This document shows, piece after piece, positions 11,547 through 22,404 of a DNA stretch of 64,000 bases. The DNA is from Ampelocalamus luodianensis. Taxonomy: Eukaryota > Streptophyta > Magnoliopsida > Poales > Poaceae. The notes under the pieces are model-generated. The model saw nothing but the letters and a program-made list of their open reading frames with translations. It was not told where the DNA came from and ran no database searches. Positions within the stretch are counted from its first letter, which is position 1; each line of letters begins with the position of its first letter. Position numbers and translations under genes: made by a program. Location of the stretch: contig CM070622.1 in the NCBI GenBank assembly GCA_036346255.1, forward strand, positions 34,374,751-34,438,750, written 5' to 3'.

Positions 11547-11784
11547 AAATGATTCTAAGCTCTAATACTGTAATCAAACAAGAACATTTTCTGACCTATT
11601 CGTACAACCTTTGCTAAAACTTGATAGTTCTGGAGGATAATTTCAAGTAGTGTACTAGCAGGAAGGAACACTTAAGTACACTGAATCAACCGAACTCACA
11701 TACCTTGTTCATAAGCTCAGGAGCCAGGATCCTCAATATATGCTGCCTGTCTTACACGAAATTTCCTGTTTTCACAATGGGCAG

Positions 11785-12705
11785 GCACTTCTCTCGGAGC
11801 CAACACGATCCCTTCGTCAGAGAATTCCCCGTCAGACTTTGCGAAAATTGTTCAGTCTAAGCAGACAAAACAAGCGCGCGTGTGCGGAGCAGACCACCGG
11901 CTGCTGAGATCCCTGGCAAACACTCAAGAAGAGGTCATCCTCATCATCCCAAACGAGCAGTTGCAGCACATTGCCGAGTTCCAGGAAGAAACTGAATTTT
12001 GGGTAGTCACGAACGTCGTGCCGTTCCTCCCAGCGACCAAGATCACGCACATCCTGGCAGGCAACGACGTCGTGACGAGTTCCCCCGGGAACGCGTACTT
12101 CCTGGTCCCTGCAATGCTCAACCTCCACTCCGCGCTCGTTGCCGCTCGCCTCGACGGCCGTGTCAAGGTGTCGAGCGCGCTGTCCGGCGTGCCGCTCGCT
12201 CCGGCGTGGTCCGCCGTCACGGAACACCTGCTACGGTTCTTGAAGGAGACCGGCTCGCCGTTGTTTCTGAAGTCTCACCCGTCGGAGGCCACGGACACCA
12301 AGGTCGACGGCGTGTATGGCACAATGCGGGCGCTGAACTTCTCGGGCATTCCGGTGATCGCGGCGGGATCGGAGGAGCTCGGCCCCGGCGAGGCACTGGT
12401 GTACCACAGCTACCTGTATGGCCGTCCCGGTGAGGGCAGGAGGCGGTCGCTGGCGACGGGGACCGGAACGTTCTGCGTTGCGCTCCAGAACGCCGACCCG
12501 ACGGCGCTAGAGGCGGGGCTCAACTGGGCCTGCGGGCCGGGCCACGCCGACTGCTCGGCGATACAGCCTGGTGGACCGTGCTACAAGCAGAACAACCTGC
12601 CGGCGTTGGTTTCCTACGCCTACAACGACTACTACCAGAAGATGGCGAGCACCGGTGCAACCTGCTCGTTCAATGGCACTGCCACCTCCACTACTAGTGA
12701 TCCCA
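11785..12705 (+). CDS. GH17/X8 (beta-1,3-glucanase-like) protein, exon 2
   Basis: This main exon encodes about residues 17-323. Residues about 20-235 are a shortened glycoside hydrolase family 17 domain: SPSDFAKIVQSK, LANTQEEVILIIPNEQL, FLPATKITHILAGND, GNAYFLVPAMLNLHSALVAA and YGTMRALNFSGIPVI. Residues about 245-322 are an X8 (CBM43) domain starting FCVALQNADPTALEAGLNWA, with conserved Cys and the QPGGPCY, YAYNDYYQK and CSFNGTA blocks. X8 binds beta-1,3-glucan. Normal GH17 domains exceed 300 residues, so about a third is missing. The usual GNE proton donor reads GND here (about residues 108-110), and the TETGWP nucleophile block is replaced by AAGSEELGPG, so catalysis is doubtful. The exon starts after an AG acceptor in phase 1 and ends CCCA|GTAAGC in phase 1. 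It likely acts in the cell wall or at plasmodesmata as a binding protein. Confidence 0.88.
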
Positions 12706-13210
12706 GTAAGCTACCCTCTGACACCACATTTTTGAGTTTGGAAGCTAAAGTCAAGCTTCTTATGGATAACGTTGGGGAAGCCAAACTTGGGAAGTTGGAG
12801 CACATAATTTCGCAGTCCCATATCTCTTAGGAATGGGGCATATATCATCTTGTTTTTGTAACGTTAAGAATTACCAGTAGCATTCTCGTGTCTTGCCAAG
12901 TATGGTGTCCGGTAACCTGTTTAACACCAACCATAACCAACTCTGTTCATAATCTGTATCGCTCCCGTATATTGCTCTTCCTTCTGCTCAATCCAGTAGC
13001 AATGTTGACAAACACTGATGCTTTTCATGTGACGGCTCATTTCAGGCTCAGGGTCCTGCGTCTTCGCGGGAAGGTAAGAACGATTTCAATTCTTGAAAAA
13101 TCAGCATGATATTCATATATACATCCATTCTGACAAGTGACAAATTTCCAAGAACAATCACAAAACTGAAAGAATCAATTTCTTGGCATGCGTATACAGC
13201 ACGACGGCAG

Positions 13211-13545
13211 GAGGCTCGAACTCGAGCGTGCCGAGCGCCAGCCCTCCGGCAGGTTTCACTCCTCCGGTCGGCTCCAGCCCTCCGACCGACTTCAGCCCCC
13301 CGGCGGCCGGCACGGCCCCTCCGACTGGTTTCACCCCGCCGGCGGGCGGCTTCGGGCCCCCGTCCGGTTTCGGCAGCCCACCGACGGCGTTAGGCCCCCC
13401 GGGGGCCGGGGAGCTTCAACGGGAGCGGGACCTTCGGCGGGAGCCCCAGCAGCACGCTCAACTCTTACAACAGCGGGGGCCGCCACGTCGTGTCTCGCGC
13501 TCGCCTGAGCGCTCTGTCTGCTCTTGTTCTCGCCGTTCTTCTTGA
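13211..13545 (+). CDS. GH17/X8 protein, exon 3 (Pro/Gly-rich tail; frame-shifted end)
   Basis: The acceptor GACGGCAG|GAGGC restores the frame from exon 2 and gives GSNSSVPSASPPAGF, then repeats of PPxGF type (FTPP, FSPP, FGPP). As written, the frame ends at TGA 13543-13545, giving a 434-residue protein with an Arg-rich end. Shifting by one base within the C/G run at about 13391-13411 gives FNGSGTFGGSPSSTLNSY and then a hydrophobic LSALSALVLAVLLES ending at TAA 13562-13564. That is the typical serine-rich, GPI-anchored C-terminus of this family. The original protein was therefore probably GPI-anchored, and the present frame has lost the anchor signal or carries a sequencing error. Confidence 0.72.
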
Positions 13546-14027
13546 GTCGACCGGCCCGATATAAATTATTATCTGAAGCGTGAATTTGGATTAGCTCTAG
13601 AGAACTCGTGTCGTCGTTAGTTATTATTATACAGGGATTAATCACATCTTTATGTTCTTGAGGAACTATTGGTCTTGTAGATGTCAGGTTGCATACGGTG
13701 GGATATTTGTTATTTAGGTATCGTATAAATGGAGCATATATGTGACTTGTGACACACTGATTTTTTTATTTGCCTGCCTTGCACTTTAATAGGGTGTTTG
13801 GTTTGAAGGACCGGACGGATCGTTCCATTCTAACTCCGAATCTATCTCACTTGTTTAGTTTGAGAAATGAATGAGTTGGTTCATTACCATCTCATCCATC
13901 GTAAACACGGGTTTAATACAAAATGAGGAATGATATCATCCCACCAAATTTTTGGGAAAATCCCATGAATCCATGATGGACCAACCCATCATAGGATAAG
14001 ATGATTTCTCAAACCAAACACCCCAAG
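13505..14027 (+). repeat. Left copy of the duplicated GH17-permease intergenic segment, part 1
   Basis: From CTGAGCGCT in the GH17 tail to the CCAAG before the Copia LTR, this segment matches 54635 to about 55120. Shared blocks include TAAATTATTATCTGAAGCGTG and CTTGTGACAC, and CAAACACCCCAAG at the end. It contains the GH17 stop region and 3' UTR. Confidence 0.88.
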
Positions 14028-15369
14028 TGTTGAGTATAGTGACTCATATCTTAATCAACTAAAACTTAGAGAAGTGTGCTATAAGGATTCCTATATTAAT
14101 CCTAAAGGTGTGTTTGGTTGACGGAATTTTTCAAGGATTACCAGAAATCCTTTAGTAATTTTATGAGATTACCTTGTTTGGTAAAACATCTAGTAATATG
14201 AACCAAGAATCTAAGATTACCTTAGAAAACAGATTACCATCAATTTTAGGAATCTGTTTCCCGTAGAAAAGGACATCTATCTTAGATTACCAAGGGAAAT
14301 GAATCTTTACTATTGCATTTTTTTATCATATACTTTTGATTCATTAAAGTCAAAATTTTGAACTTTCAAAATTCAAAATACAATGTATGGATTTTTTTTT
14401 AAAAAATATTTTTTTTTTCAAAATATGATTTTTGAAACCAAAATATCAAATTTTGATCCCTAAATTTTGGAATCTTAAATTCATACTATTTAATTTGAAA
14501 ATTCAAAATTTCAAGGTTGGATTTCAAAAATCATTTTTTAAAAATTTCAAATTCTGGATTTCAGATATTCAAATTTCAAGAATTTAAACTCTGGAACTCA
14601 AAACATTAAAATTTCAAAATGCAAAATTTGAACTTTTGAATAATAAAAAAATGAATTTGGAATGTTGGAATTTTAAATTGTGAGATTTTAAATTGTAAAT
14701 TCAAAATTTATATATGTTAACCTTCATGGTTTGAAATTTCAAATCCTGTCATTCAACTTTGTGGACTTGGTGGTTTGAGTTATGAAATATTTGAACTATG
14801 ATAAAGAATAATATGTAGTTTCTTTCAAATCAACCAAACATTAGAATCTTAGATTACTGGTAATGTGTTTACCAGTAACTAGGGAATATTAGATTACAGG
14901 GAAATATGAGATTATACGTACCAAACACACCCTAATTGAATTAGGATTCCTACTTCCTTTTAGAGGGGAACTAGGGGCATTATATAGAGCTATGAGGGGT
15001 GGTCATGGAGAACACAAGCCACAAACTAACTTATCCAAAGTAAGAGACGTACAAGAGGATTAAGGGCTAGGTTATTATGTAATACTAGATTCTTGTATAG
15101 GGCAAGAACCCGAGGGTCCTAAAAGGTTCGAGTTGGTTGTGAGAGAGCGATGATCCTTTGTACTTTTTTGATGTTATTCTTAAGAAATTTGCGGTCGGCT
15201 TTGTCAAATCTCTCTCTCTCTCGTCGTGTTTATTTCAGCGTCGTTATTTGGTCCTCTCTACGAGATTCATCTACTTCGTTTTTAATACCATGCACGTTCG
15301 TACCGTTTCTCACAAACTCTGATACGATTTAGGGTTGCTGCACATAAGAAGGGATATCATAGTATAACA
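14028..15369 (+). repeat. 5' LTR of the 14-22 kb Copia element (with MITE insert)
   Basis: Starts TGTTGAGTATAGTGAC and ends TATAACA. It matches 21698-22195 on both sides of the 827-bp MITE at 14106-14932. A TATA-like TTATATAGAG lies near 14980. Confidence 0.9.
14106..14932. mobile_element. PIF/Harbinger-like non-autonomous DNA element
   Basis: An 827-bp AT-rich insert with terminal inverted repeats GGTGTGTTTGG / CCAAACACACC and a 3-bp duplication TAA (14103-14105, 14933-14935), both typical of PIF/Harbinger. The partner LTR at 21698-22195 lacks it, so it arrived after the Copia element. No coding capacity was seen. Confidence 0.8.
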
Positions 15370-15371
15370 AG

Positions 15372-15384
15372 TGGTATCAGAGCC
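15372..15384 (+). other. Primer-binding site (initiator tRNA-Met type)
   Basis: TGGTATCAGAGCC, two bases after the 5' LTR. This is the usual plant Copia primer-binding site. Confidence 0.85.
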
Positions 15385-15532
15385 AAGACTAAATTAATTT
15401 GATTTGTGAGAATATCGACAAAGTGTTAGGTGGCACAAAATCAAGATCAATGTCAACGATTTAGAATCAAGTGGAGAAATTTAACGGCGGAGAAATTTTC
15501 AGCATATGGCAATGTGTGGTGAAGGATGTCCT

Positions 15533-16369
15533 TGACATCAACCCTCTGAATACGAGCACTACTCATGCCATGGTACAAGGAAGGTTTCCATGTCACTTTG
15601 TGTTCAAGCAAAGCAAGAGTTCAAGTTGGACACGTTCGAATCCGCTCGGCTCAAAACACCAAATTCAAACAGACATAACTTTCGTATACGAACTCCGTTT
15701 GAGGTCCACGAGTACTTGATTGAAATCTTATCTCGTCCTCTTTCAAACAGATCCAGCCTCAGCTCTGAATTCCTTCTATGCACGTTGTAATCATGGAAAG
15801 AAGGTGCTGCGTCATCTGTTTGGGTCAAATTGGGCTTTGTAACCTATTTGGGCCGGCCATCTCCTTGGCCACCCCCTTGGGCTATACTATTCACGACCGT
15901 ACTGTTCACATGAACAGTGCCCATGAATAGTACCACCCCCTTAGCTCTTGGATATGTGCGGCTCCCCCTCCCCTATATAAGGAGGCCGCACCCCTCTAGT
16001 TTTCCTAGAATCTTGTTTAGTTAAAAGTTAGCTTCTATGCAATTTCGTGTATTGGCTTGTGTCGACTAGACCAACCATAATACCACTTCAGAATCCCAAT
16101 TTATCAAGTATTTCATTCATATTCACAATTTCAGATTGCTTATTTATCTTGTTCTTGTGTGCTTCTTCGGTGTATGCAGGAATCGATCTTCGTGATCAGG
16201 TCAACCGAGTATTCGTGCACGGTTGATAATGACTTGTCGAGCAGTTCAGCGATTGCGTGGTTTCGGGCCTTGCGTATTCGTAGCTAGTATCGTGAGAGTT
16301 GAGCGGCTACTACCGAACGTATCTTCTCATCGAAAGATCGGGCCAAAAATATAACCTTCGGGTTCATCA
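15533..16369 (+). repeat. 5' LTR of the nested non-autonomous element
   Basis: Near-identical to 19315-20161. It begins TGACATCAACCC, whereas the partner begins TGAGGACATC, so a few bases were lost here. Confidence 0.9.
15973..15982 (+). promoter_or_regulatory. LTR TATA box
   Basis: CTATATAAGG follows a C-rich CTCCCCCTCCC, and a transcript start would fall near 16005. The same box is at 19766-19775 in the 3' LTR. Confidence 0.7.
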
Positions 16370-16384
16370 AGTGGTATCAGAGCT

Positions 16385-17917
16385 ATAGTTCTTCGGTGAG
16401 AAATCAGTACCTTTAGTAGTAGATTTGTTTTTCATACCTAGAGTCCAGAAAATTGCTCCAAAATTTTTTGCATCTATCATCCATACCGAACCAATCTGAG
16501 CCATTGCAATTTTTCTTTCAGTTTTTGTTCGTTGAATCATTGGTTGCATTGTCGTGTTCAAGTTGCTGATTGCTAGTTTAGTTAGAGTCTAGTTTGCATT
16601 TCGTGTTTTCCTCCGTGTCGCTTGATCGCTCTTTCAGGGTTCTTAGCTTTTGCATCTAAAACAGAAATTCGTGGGTTAGAACTCCTCTAATCCGTACCAA
16701 AAATAGAAAATTCGTATTATTGTTAATCCAAAAAAAGAGAGGATTGCTGTGATCTTTTGGGAGAGTTGATTTTATTTGCGACTTGCGGCAAATCTTAGGG
16801 TCGGCCAAATAGTAGAAGGAGAAAGAGGCAATCGCAAAAACAAAAGCCGCGGTAGAAAAAAGAAAGAAGAAAAAGAAAACGAAAATAAAAGTGCATAAAA
16901 ATTAGTGGAGACCTTCTACATATAGCCACAAGCTTACATAAAAAAATTCAGCAAGTTTAGCCCACGGAATCAAAAGATATAGTAGTTTCAAGATTGAATA
17001 CGAGTCGGTTTCGAATCCGAGTAGGATTCCGTTTTCGAGACACATTCAGTAAAACGAACATAACTTTTGTATATGGCGTCCGTTTTTGACATTCTTGTGC
17101 TCGTTTCAAAGATAATGACGAGGAGTATCGTTTCTACCTAAGCCACTAGTTGCGCTCCAGGTTCCCCAAAATCGGCCATCTTCAACCCCGAATTCGCGTC
17201 GCAAGTTTTTGATTTCTGTTTTTGCCATTTCCTTCCATCTTCCTTTCGGAATTTGGAGTTTGCCTCAACTAGAAAGTTGTAGATCTCATCGAAACCTTTC
17301 AGGAGAGCATATATAAGACATATAAAACTCTACTTTTTTATCGTTTGAGACTAGCTATTATTTCTGCTCAATCTAGAGGGCTATTTGCATTCCACCGATA
17401 TTGCTGTCTTTTGTGCTCTACGTCGTGCTTACAATCTTGTGCCCTTTATAGAAGTTTGAGTAGTTGGCTAGCGTCTCTCCTAGCACTTGTTGTGAGGCTT
17501 TTCCTTGCTTGCATCAAGTCACATTGATCGTTGCGTGTGCGTACATACACTTCTCTACATAGGGCTTTGATTAGCTAGCTTTAATTAGGCTAGGATCAGC
17601 AACATTGGCTAGTATTTTGAATAATCTTTTAACTTGCATTAACTGATTTGATTATTGCTGATCCTTGCTACCATATTGAAGCCTTCCAAGCTCCACTTCC
17701 TACTAACTCAGCAGGTGTCGTTCCTCGCAATCGTTGGACTAATCGCATATGAGAGTATCACGAACCAGTCACTAGTTGTACCACTTCCTTGCGATATTGG
17801 TAAGAACTTGTAAGAACTTGGTATAAACTTGAGTGTGAGTGATTTGATTTGAGCCTCCAGATCCTAGTAGTTGATAGGAACATATACTTGTGATTTGTTC
17901 TTTGTTTTCTACTAACA
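16385..17917 (+). other. Untranslated leader of the nested non-autonomous element
   Basis: Between the primer-binding site and the gag-like ORF lie 1.5 kb with no long ORF. The segment GAACATAACTTTTGTATA near 17058 resembles a CATAACTTT..TAT motif found in the LTRs (near 15673). I see no structured RNA or splice signals I would defend. Confidence 0.4.
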
Positions 17918-19063
17918 ATGATAGGTTGGTTGAATTTGGTAGATTACGATGTCATCGCAGGCAGACTTAAGCTCAAAGGGAAACAACTACCTGCATACAT
18001 ATTGCCACTCACTACTAAGAGTACGTCATTGGACTACTTTCTATGGGTTACTATGTTGGAAAGCTATTTTGAAAGACAGGACCTTGATCCTTATGAGAAG
18101 ATGACCATGGAAAGGACGGCACTAATCGGTGATGTTTAACATTGGTGGTCGAATCTGGAGTACCACTTCATGTACACATGGGAGCAGATGAAGAAGAAAT
18201 TGCAACGTCGATTTGTACATCCACCAACCACAGTCACAAGCAAGGTGCGACCTAAGGTAACTGAAAACGCTAACATTGTTTTGGCTCCTACTCCATCTCT
18301 AGATACCGTCGAGACGCTTGAAGAGATGAACGATGATCTGGCGCATCTTATGCCATTAGAGAAGAAGCTTGAGGTACCTACATTAGCTGATGAGGACGAT
18401 AATGATAAAGGTACTAATTTAATACTACAACAAGATATAAAGCAACCTTGTGAGTATATATCTGATGTAGTAGTGCAATCTTTTGATATTCCTTGTGTTG
18501 ACTTGAACGAACCATGTGCTAATCTAAACTCTCATAATTTTGCATATGTCGAATTAATTACACATAAGAAAGTACTAGATAGAATATCCCCTACTGATGC
18601 TTTGTGCTATATCATGCTTAAAGATCCAATTAGTTTGGAATGTGCTATGGAGAAAGTTTCTGAACTTTCATCGCTAAATTCTCTTTCTAGCACCTACACC
18701 TACTATTTTAAATTAATTGGAGATTATGGTGTAGGCAGTCAATTTCTGGTATATCGAATATACATAACTTGTGATCACATGAATGATTTGAAGCTTGCTG
18801 TTTTGGACAATAATTCTTGTGTGCTGAATCATGTTCAATATGAGAGAAAAATAAAATTTAATACTCATCCAATACCTATGTGCTTACCTTTTATTGCACC
18901 ATCTAGTATGAACAATCTGAATAAAGGTGTTGAATTGTGGAAGAACTTACAAATATTTTCACCTTTATTGGAAGAATTTTCTATTGCTCAATTGAAATAT
19001 GATTATATGAATAACTTGTGCTCTTTGAATTCAATTATTGTGCTGCCCTTTCACGAGCAATGA
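17918..19063 (+). pseudogene. Gag-like ORF with unknown C-terminal region, one in-frame stop
   Basis: A single frame of about 381 codons is broken once by TAA at 18137-18139. Residues about 40-100 (LDYFLWVTMLESYFERQ, MERTALIGDV, then HWWSNLEYHF and WEQMKKKLQRRFVHP after the stop) look like a plant Gypsy-type retrotransposon gag. The rest, about 280 residues, has an acidic stretch (ADEDDNDKG) and hydrophobic segments, but no zinc knuckle and no polymerase motif. I do not recognise it. It occupies the place where pol would stand. The element has intact-looking LTRs, so this protein may once have helped a non-autonomous element use a partner's machinery; that is inference. Confidence 0.6.
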
Positions 19064-19314
19064 ATAACTCCACTATATACTTTACTTATACTTGCAAATT
19101 GAGTTACAAACGATCATATGAGAAAATATACCTTTGCTGATTTGATGCATGTACAATCACTGTAATTTCCAAAACTTTCTATTTCTTTGCCACTTATTGT
19201 TGCTAACATTTTGCAGAAAGATGAGCATGCATTGCTACAAGTTTTGAAGCTTTTTTTGGAATTGGAGGATGAGCTTGAGTCGAGGACGACTCAAATACAA
19301 GAAGGGGAGGATGA

Positions 19315-20161
19315 TGAGGACATCAACCCTCTGGATACGAGTGCTACTCTATGCCATGGTACAAGGAAGGTTTCCATGTCACTTTGTGTCCAAGCAAAGC
19401 AAGAGTTCAAGTTGGACACGTTCTGGAATCCAGTTTGGCCTCCGGAGACAGCCCTGACTTCAAACAGGCATAACTTTCGCATACGAACTCCGTTTGAGGT
19501 CCACGAGTACTTGATTGAAAGATTATCTCATCCTATTTCAAACGGATCTAGACTCACCTCCAAATTCCTTCTGTGCACGTCGCAATCATCGAAAGAAGGT
19601 ACTGCTTCACCTGTTTGGACCAAATTGGGCTTTGTAACCTATTTGGGCCGGCCACCTCCTTGGCCACCCCTTGGGCCATACTATTTATGGTCGTACTGTT
19701 CATGTAAACAATATTTATGAATATACCACCCCCTTAGCTCTTGGATATGTGCGGCTTCCCCTTCCCTATATAAGGAGGTCGTACCCCTCTAGTTTTCCTG
19801 GAGTTTTGTTTAGTTAAAAGTTAGCTTCTATGCAACTTCATGTATTGGCTTGTGTCAACTAGACCAACCATAATACCGCTTCAGAATCCCAATTTATCAA
19901 GTATTTCATTCATTTCACAATTTCAGATTGCTTATTTATCTTGTTCTTGCGTGCTTCTTCGGTGTATGCAGGAATCAATCTTTGTGATCAGGTCAACCGG
20001 GTATTCGTGCACGGTTGATAACGACTTGTCGAGCAGTTCAACGATTGCGTGGTTTCGGGCCTTGCATGTTTGTAACCAGGATCATGAGAGTTGAGCGACT
20101 ACCACCGAACGTATCTTCTCATCGAAAGATCGGGCCAAAAATAGGACCTTCGGGTTCATCA
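19315..20161 (+). repeat. 3' LTR of the nested non-autonomous element
   Basis: Matches 15533-16369 and ends TTCATCA, followed by GTCCT. Polypurine AAGAAGGGGAGGA lies just upstream. Confidence 0.9.
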
Positions 20162-20869
20162 GTCCTTGTCCTGCAATGGTTAATCGATGCCCTTGAAAGA
20201 GACAAACCTGAAAGATGTCTGTTAAAGAATGGAAGGTGATGGAGCGGAAGACAGTCGGTACAATCCGTCTATGTCTCTTCGACGAGGTAAATTACTTGGT
20301 GATTAATGAAAATTCGCCAAAGAAATTATGGAGTGACTTAGAAGAATTGTATATAGTAAAGTCGCTGACAGACCGATGGGTGTTGAAGCGACAACTGTAC
20401 AGGTTGTGTATGGAGGAAGGCACATAGGTCGTTGGCCATCACAATATCTTCAACAAGTTTATCACATAACTACCTAGTGTGGATGGGAAAATTGAGGAGA
20501 ACGATAAGATCGTCATATTGATGTCATCTCTATCACCATTATAGGAGTAATTGGTGAGGAATATTCTCGTCAGAAAAAACACTCTCAACTTTAATGAGGC
20601 ATTGGCATATCTATTATAGGCAGAGCCCTTGAAGAAGCTATCGGATTCTTCATCTTTAGGTGATCAAGCATTGACTGTCATATGTGTTATAAGCAAAAGA
20701 AAAAGTCATAGGAAGAAGAAGGGCAAGAGCAAGGGCATACATGCATGTTATCTATGTGACGAGGAAGATTATATGATAAAAGACTATCCAAGTTTGAAGC
20801 AAATGAGGGGAGCATGCTTAGTGGCAGTAGCAAAAGATGGTTCAGACGTTTAGTCATCAGTCAATTAGA

Positions 20870-21300
20870 CACTTTTCATGGATGGATATTAGATTCAGGT
20901 TGTTGCTTCCATATATGTTCAACGAGAGGCATGTTTGACGAGGAATCTCTACGCCTGACACATGGAACTATTCACTTAGAGGATTACAAGGAGTATGCAA
21001 TTAATAAGGTGGGAACGGTTACACTAGAGATGTATAATGGAACACCGAGCACATTGACGGGATTTCGGCATGATCCCATCTTAAAGAAGAATATAATATC
21101 TGTGAGGTCGCTTGAATTCAAAGGTTGTGAGGTATCACTTCGAGGTAAAGTCACGCGACTTGCTTGCAAAGGGCAGGTAATCATGAAAAAAATCTGGAGT
21201 AATGGAGGATACCAATTAATGGGTAATCATAAGGGAAGAACAACCAATGGGAGTCTAATAAAAATCTTGGTTAGGAGAAGGAAACCATGTCATCAACGGT
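20870..21300 (+). pseudogene. Copia protease / pre-integrase remnant
   Basis: The block WILDSGCCFHIC carries the DSG protease signature followed by FHIC, as in Copia proteases. GTVTLEMYNGTP and LKKNIISVRSLEFKGCEV follow, matching the protease-to-pre-integrase stretch. Homology stops near 21250. The rest of pol was deleted before the 3' LTR at 21698. Confidence 0.75.
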
Positions 21301-21697
21301 AGGTACTCAGATCTCATATGCAGTTATGTGTGAAACTACAAAGACGGTTGTAAAATCTAGCAGATGCAAAGGCGAAGGTGCGAACTATTGGAAGAAGGAA
21401 GATATGGTGGGACCAACCACATGGTACCAACGAGCGGGTGGAGCATGGAGGGTTGTAGGAACAGAATGTGTGGTTAACCAAACTACACAACAAAGGTGCT
21501 CTCAGGTGGAGTTTTTGGGCGGGCTAACTCGGATACCAACATGCACATTGCGGTGATGTGCATGAGCCCCTGTGATAGAGACACTCCCAAAGGTGGGAAA
21601 AACGAAAAAAATAGAAAAACAAAAATAGTGGAGTCGACTTGGAGTGAATTATTAGACGAGCATGATGACTTCAATAGATAAGAGTCAAGGTGAAGAT

Positions 21698-22195
21698 TAT
21701 TGAGTATGGTGACTTATATCCTAATCAACTAGGACTTAGAGAAGTGTTTTACAAGGATTTCTATGTGAATCCTAATAGGATTAGGATTCCTACTTTCTTT
21801 TGGAGGAGAACTAGGGGACACTATATAAAGCCATGAGAGGTGGTCATGGAAAACACAAATCACCAACCAACTCATCCAAAGCAAGAGGCGAACAAGAGGA
21901 TAGGTTATTCTTTAGCACTAGATTCTTGTCTAGGGCAAGGATCTAATGGCCCTAAAAGGTTTGAGCGGGTTGTGAAAGAGCGACAATCATATGTACTCTT
22001 TTGAGATTATGCTTAAGGAATATGCGGTCGACTTTGTCAAATCTCTCTCATCATGATTATTTCATCGCTGCTATTAGGTTCTCTCTATGGGATTCACTAC
22101 TTCGTTCTTGATATCATGCACGCTCGTGCCGTATCTCACAACTCTGATCCGATATGGGAAATGCTAAACATAAGAAGAGGTATCAGAGAATAACA
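21698..22195 (+). repeat. 3' LTR of the 14-22 kb Copia element
   Basis: 498 bp, TATTGAGTATGGTG (TG mutated to TA) to GAATAACA, followed by CCAAG. It lacks the MITE found in the 5' LTR. Confidence 0.9.
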
Positions 22196-22200
22196 CCAAG

Positions 22201-22404
22201 TTTTAACACCCCACCACCAAGAGCACATCCTGGTAGTATTTTCAGCACCCGATCATGAGTGATAGGATTACTTTTATTCCAATTTTGTTTTAGCATGACG
22301 AATGTCATATTTTATCATACAATCAATTAGCATTTTAGCACCAAGTGGAGCCATGAAAGAAAGAACCAAAGAAACGAGGGTGTTTGGTTTGAAGGATGAG
22401 ACGG
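22201..22404 (+). repeat. Left copy of the duplicated intergenic segment, part 2
   Basis: TTTTAACACCCCACCACCA...GAATGTCATATTTTATC...GAGACGG matches about 55117-55305 of the uninterrupted copy. Confidence 0.85.

Larger units (their letters stand above)
15533..20161 (+). mobile_element. Non-autonomous LTR retrotransposon with an unrecognised ORF
   Basis: LTRs of 837 bp (15533-16369) and about 847 bp (19315-20161), TG...TCATCA, flanked by the duplication GTCCT (15528-15532 and 20162-20166). A primer-binding site TGGTATCAGAGC begins at 16372, and a polypurine stretch AAGAAGGGGAGGA precedes the right LTR. Both LTRs have CTATATAAGG promoters. The interior (about 2.9 kb) holds one gag-like ORF region at 17918-19063 and no protease, integrase or reverse transcriptase. 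It must depend on enzymes from elsewhere. It is nested in the Copia gag. Confidence 0.92.
15465..20870 (+). pseudogene. Copia gag split by a nested LTR element
   Basis: The N-terminal part at 15471-15532 reads EKFNGGEIFSIWQCVVKDVL. It resumes after the second GTCCT duplication near 20167 and continues with WLIDALERDKPE, KEWKVMERKTVGTIRLCL, LWSDLEELYIVKSLTDR and LKRQLYRLCMEEGT. Stops follow, then a knuckle-like CYLCDEEDYMIKDYP near 20745-20790 in which one expected Cys/His is lost. This is a standard Copia gag order. Joining across the insertion restores an open frame (KDVLVLQWLID), so the nested insertion hit coding sequence. Confidence 0.85.
14028..22195 (+). mobile_element. Copia retrotransposon remnant carrying nested elements
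   Basis: LTRs lie at 14028-15369 and 21698-22195 and are about 512 and 498 bp once the MITE in the left one is removed. The target-site duplication CCAAG is at 14023-14027 and 22196-22200, and the paralogous empty site at about 55113 has a single CCAAG. A tRNA-Met primer-binding site TGGTATCAGAGCC (15372-15384) follows the left LTR, and a polypurine tract AAGGTGAAGAT precedes the right one. The internal region has only gag and a protease start; integrase and reverse transcriptase are missing. Gag is split by a second LTR element at 15533-20161. Confidence 0.92.

Noticed and set aside
11831..12433. Long frames on the minus strand and in the +2 frame over GH17 exon 2
   Set aside because: They are GC-rich shadows of the real exon, with Arg/Ala-rich content and no domain.
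15372..16385. TGGTATCAGAGC sequences as tRNA genes
   Set aside because: They are retrotransposon primer-binding sites next to LTRs; there is no cloverleaf.
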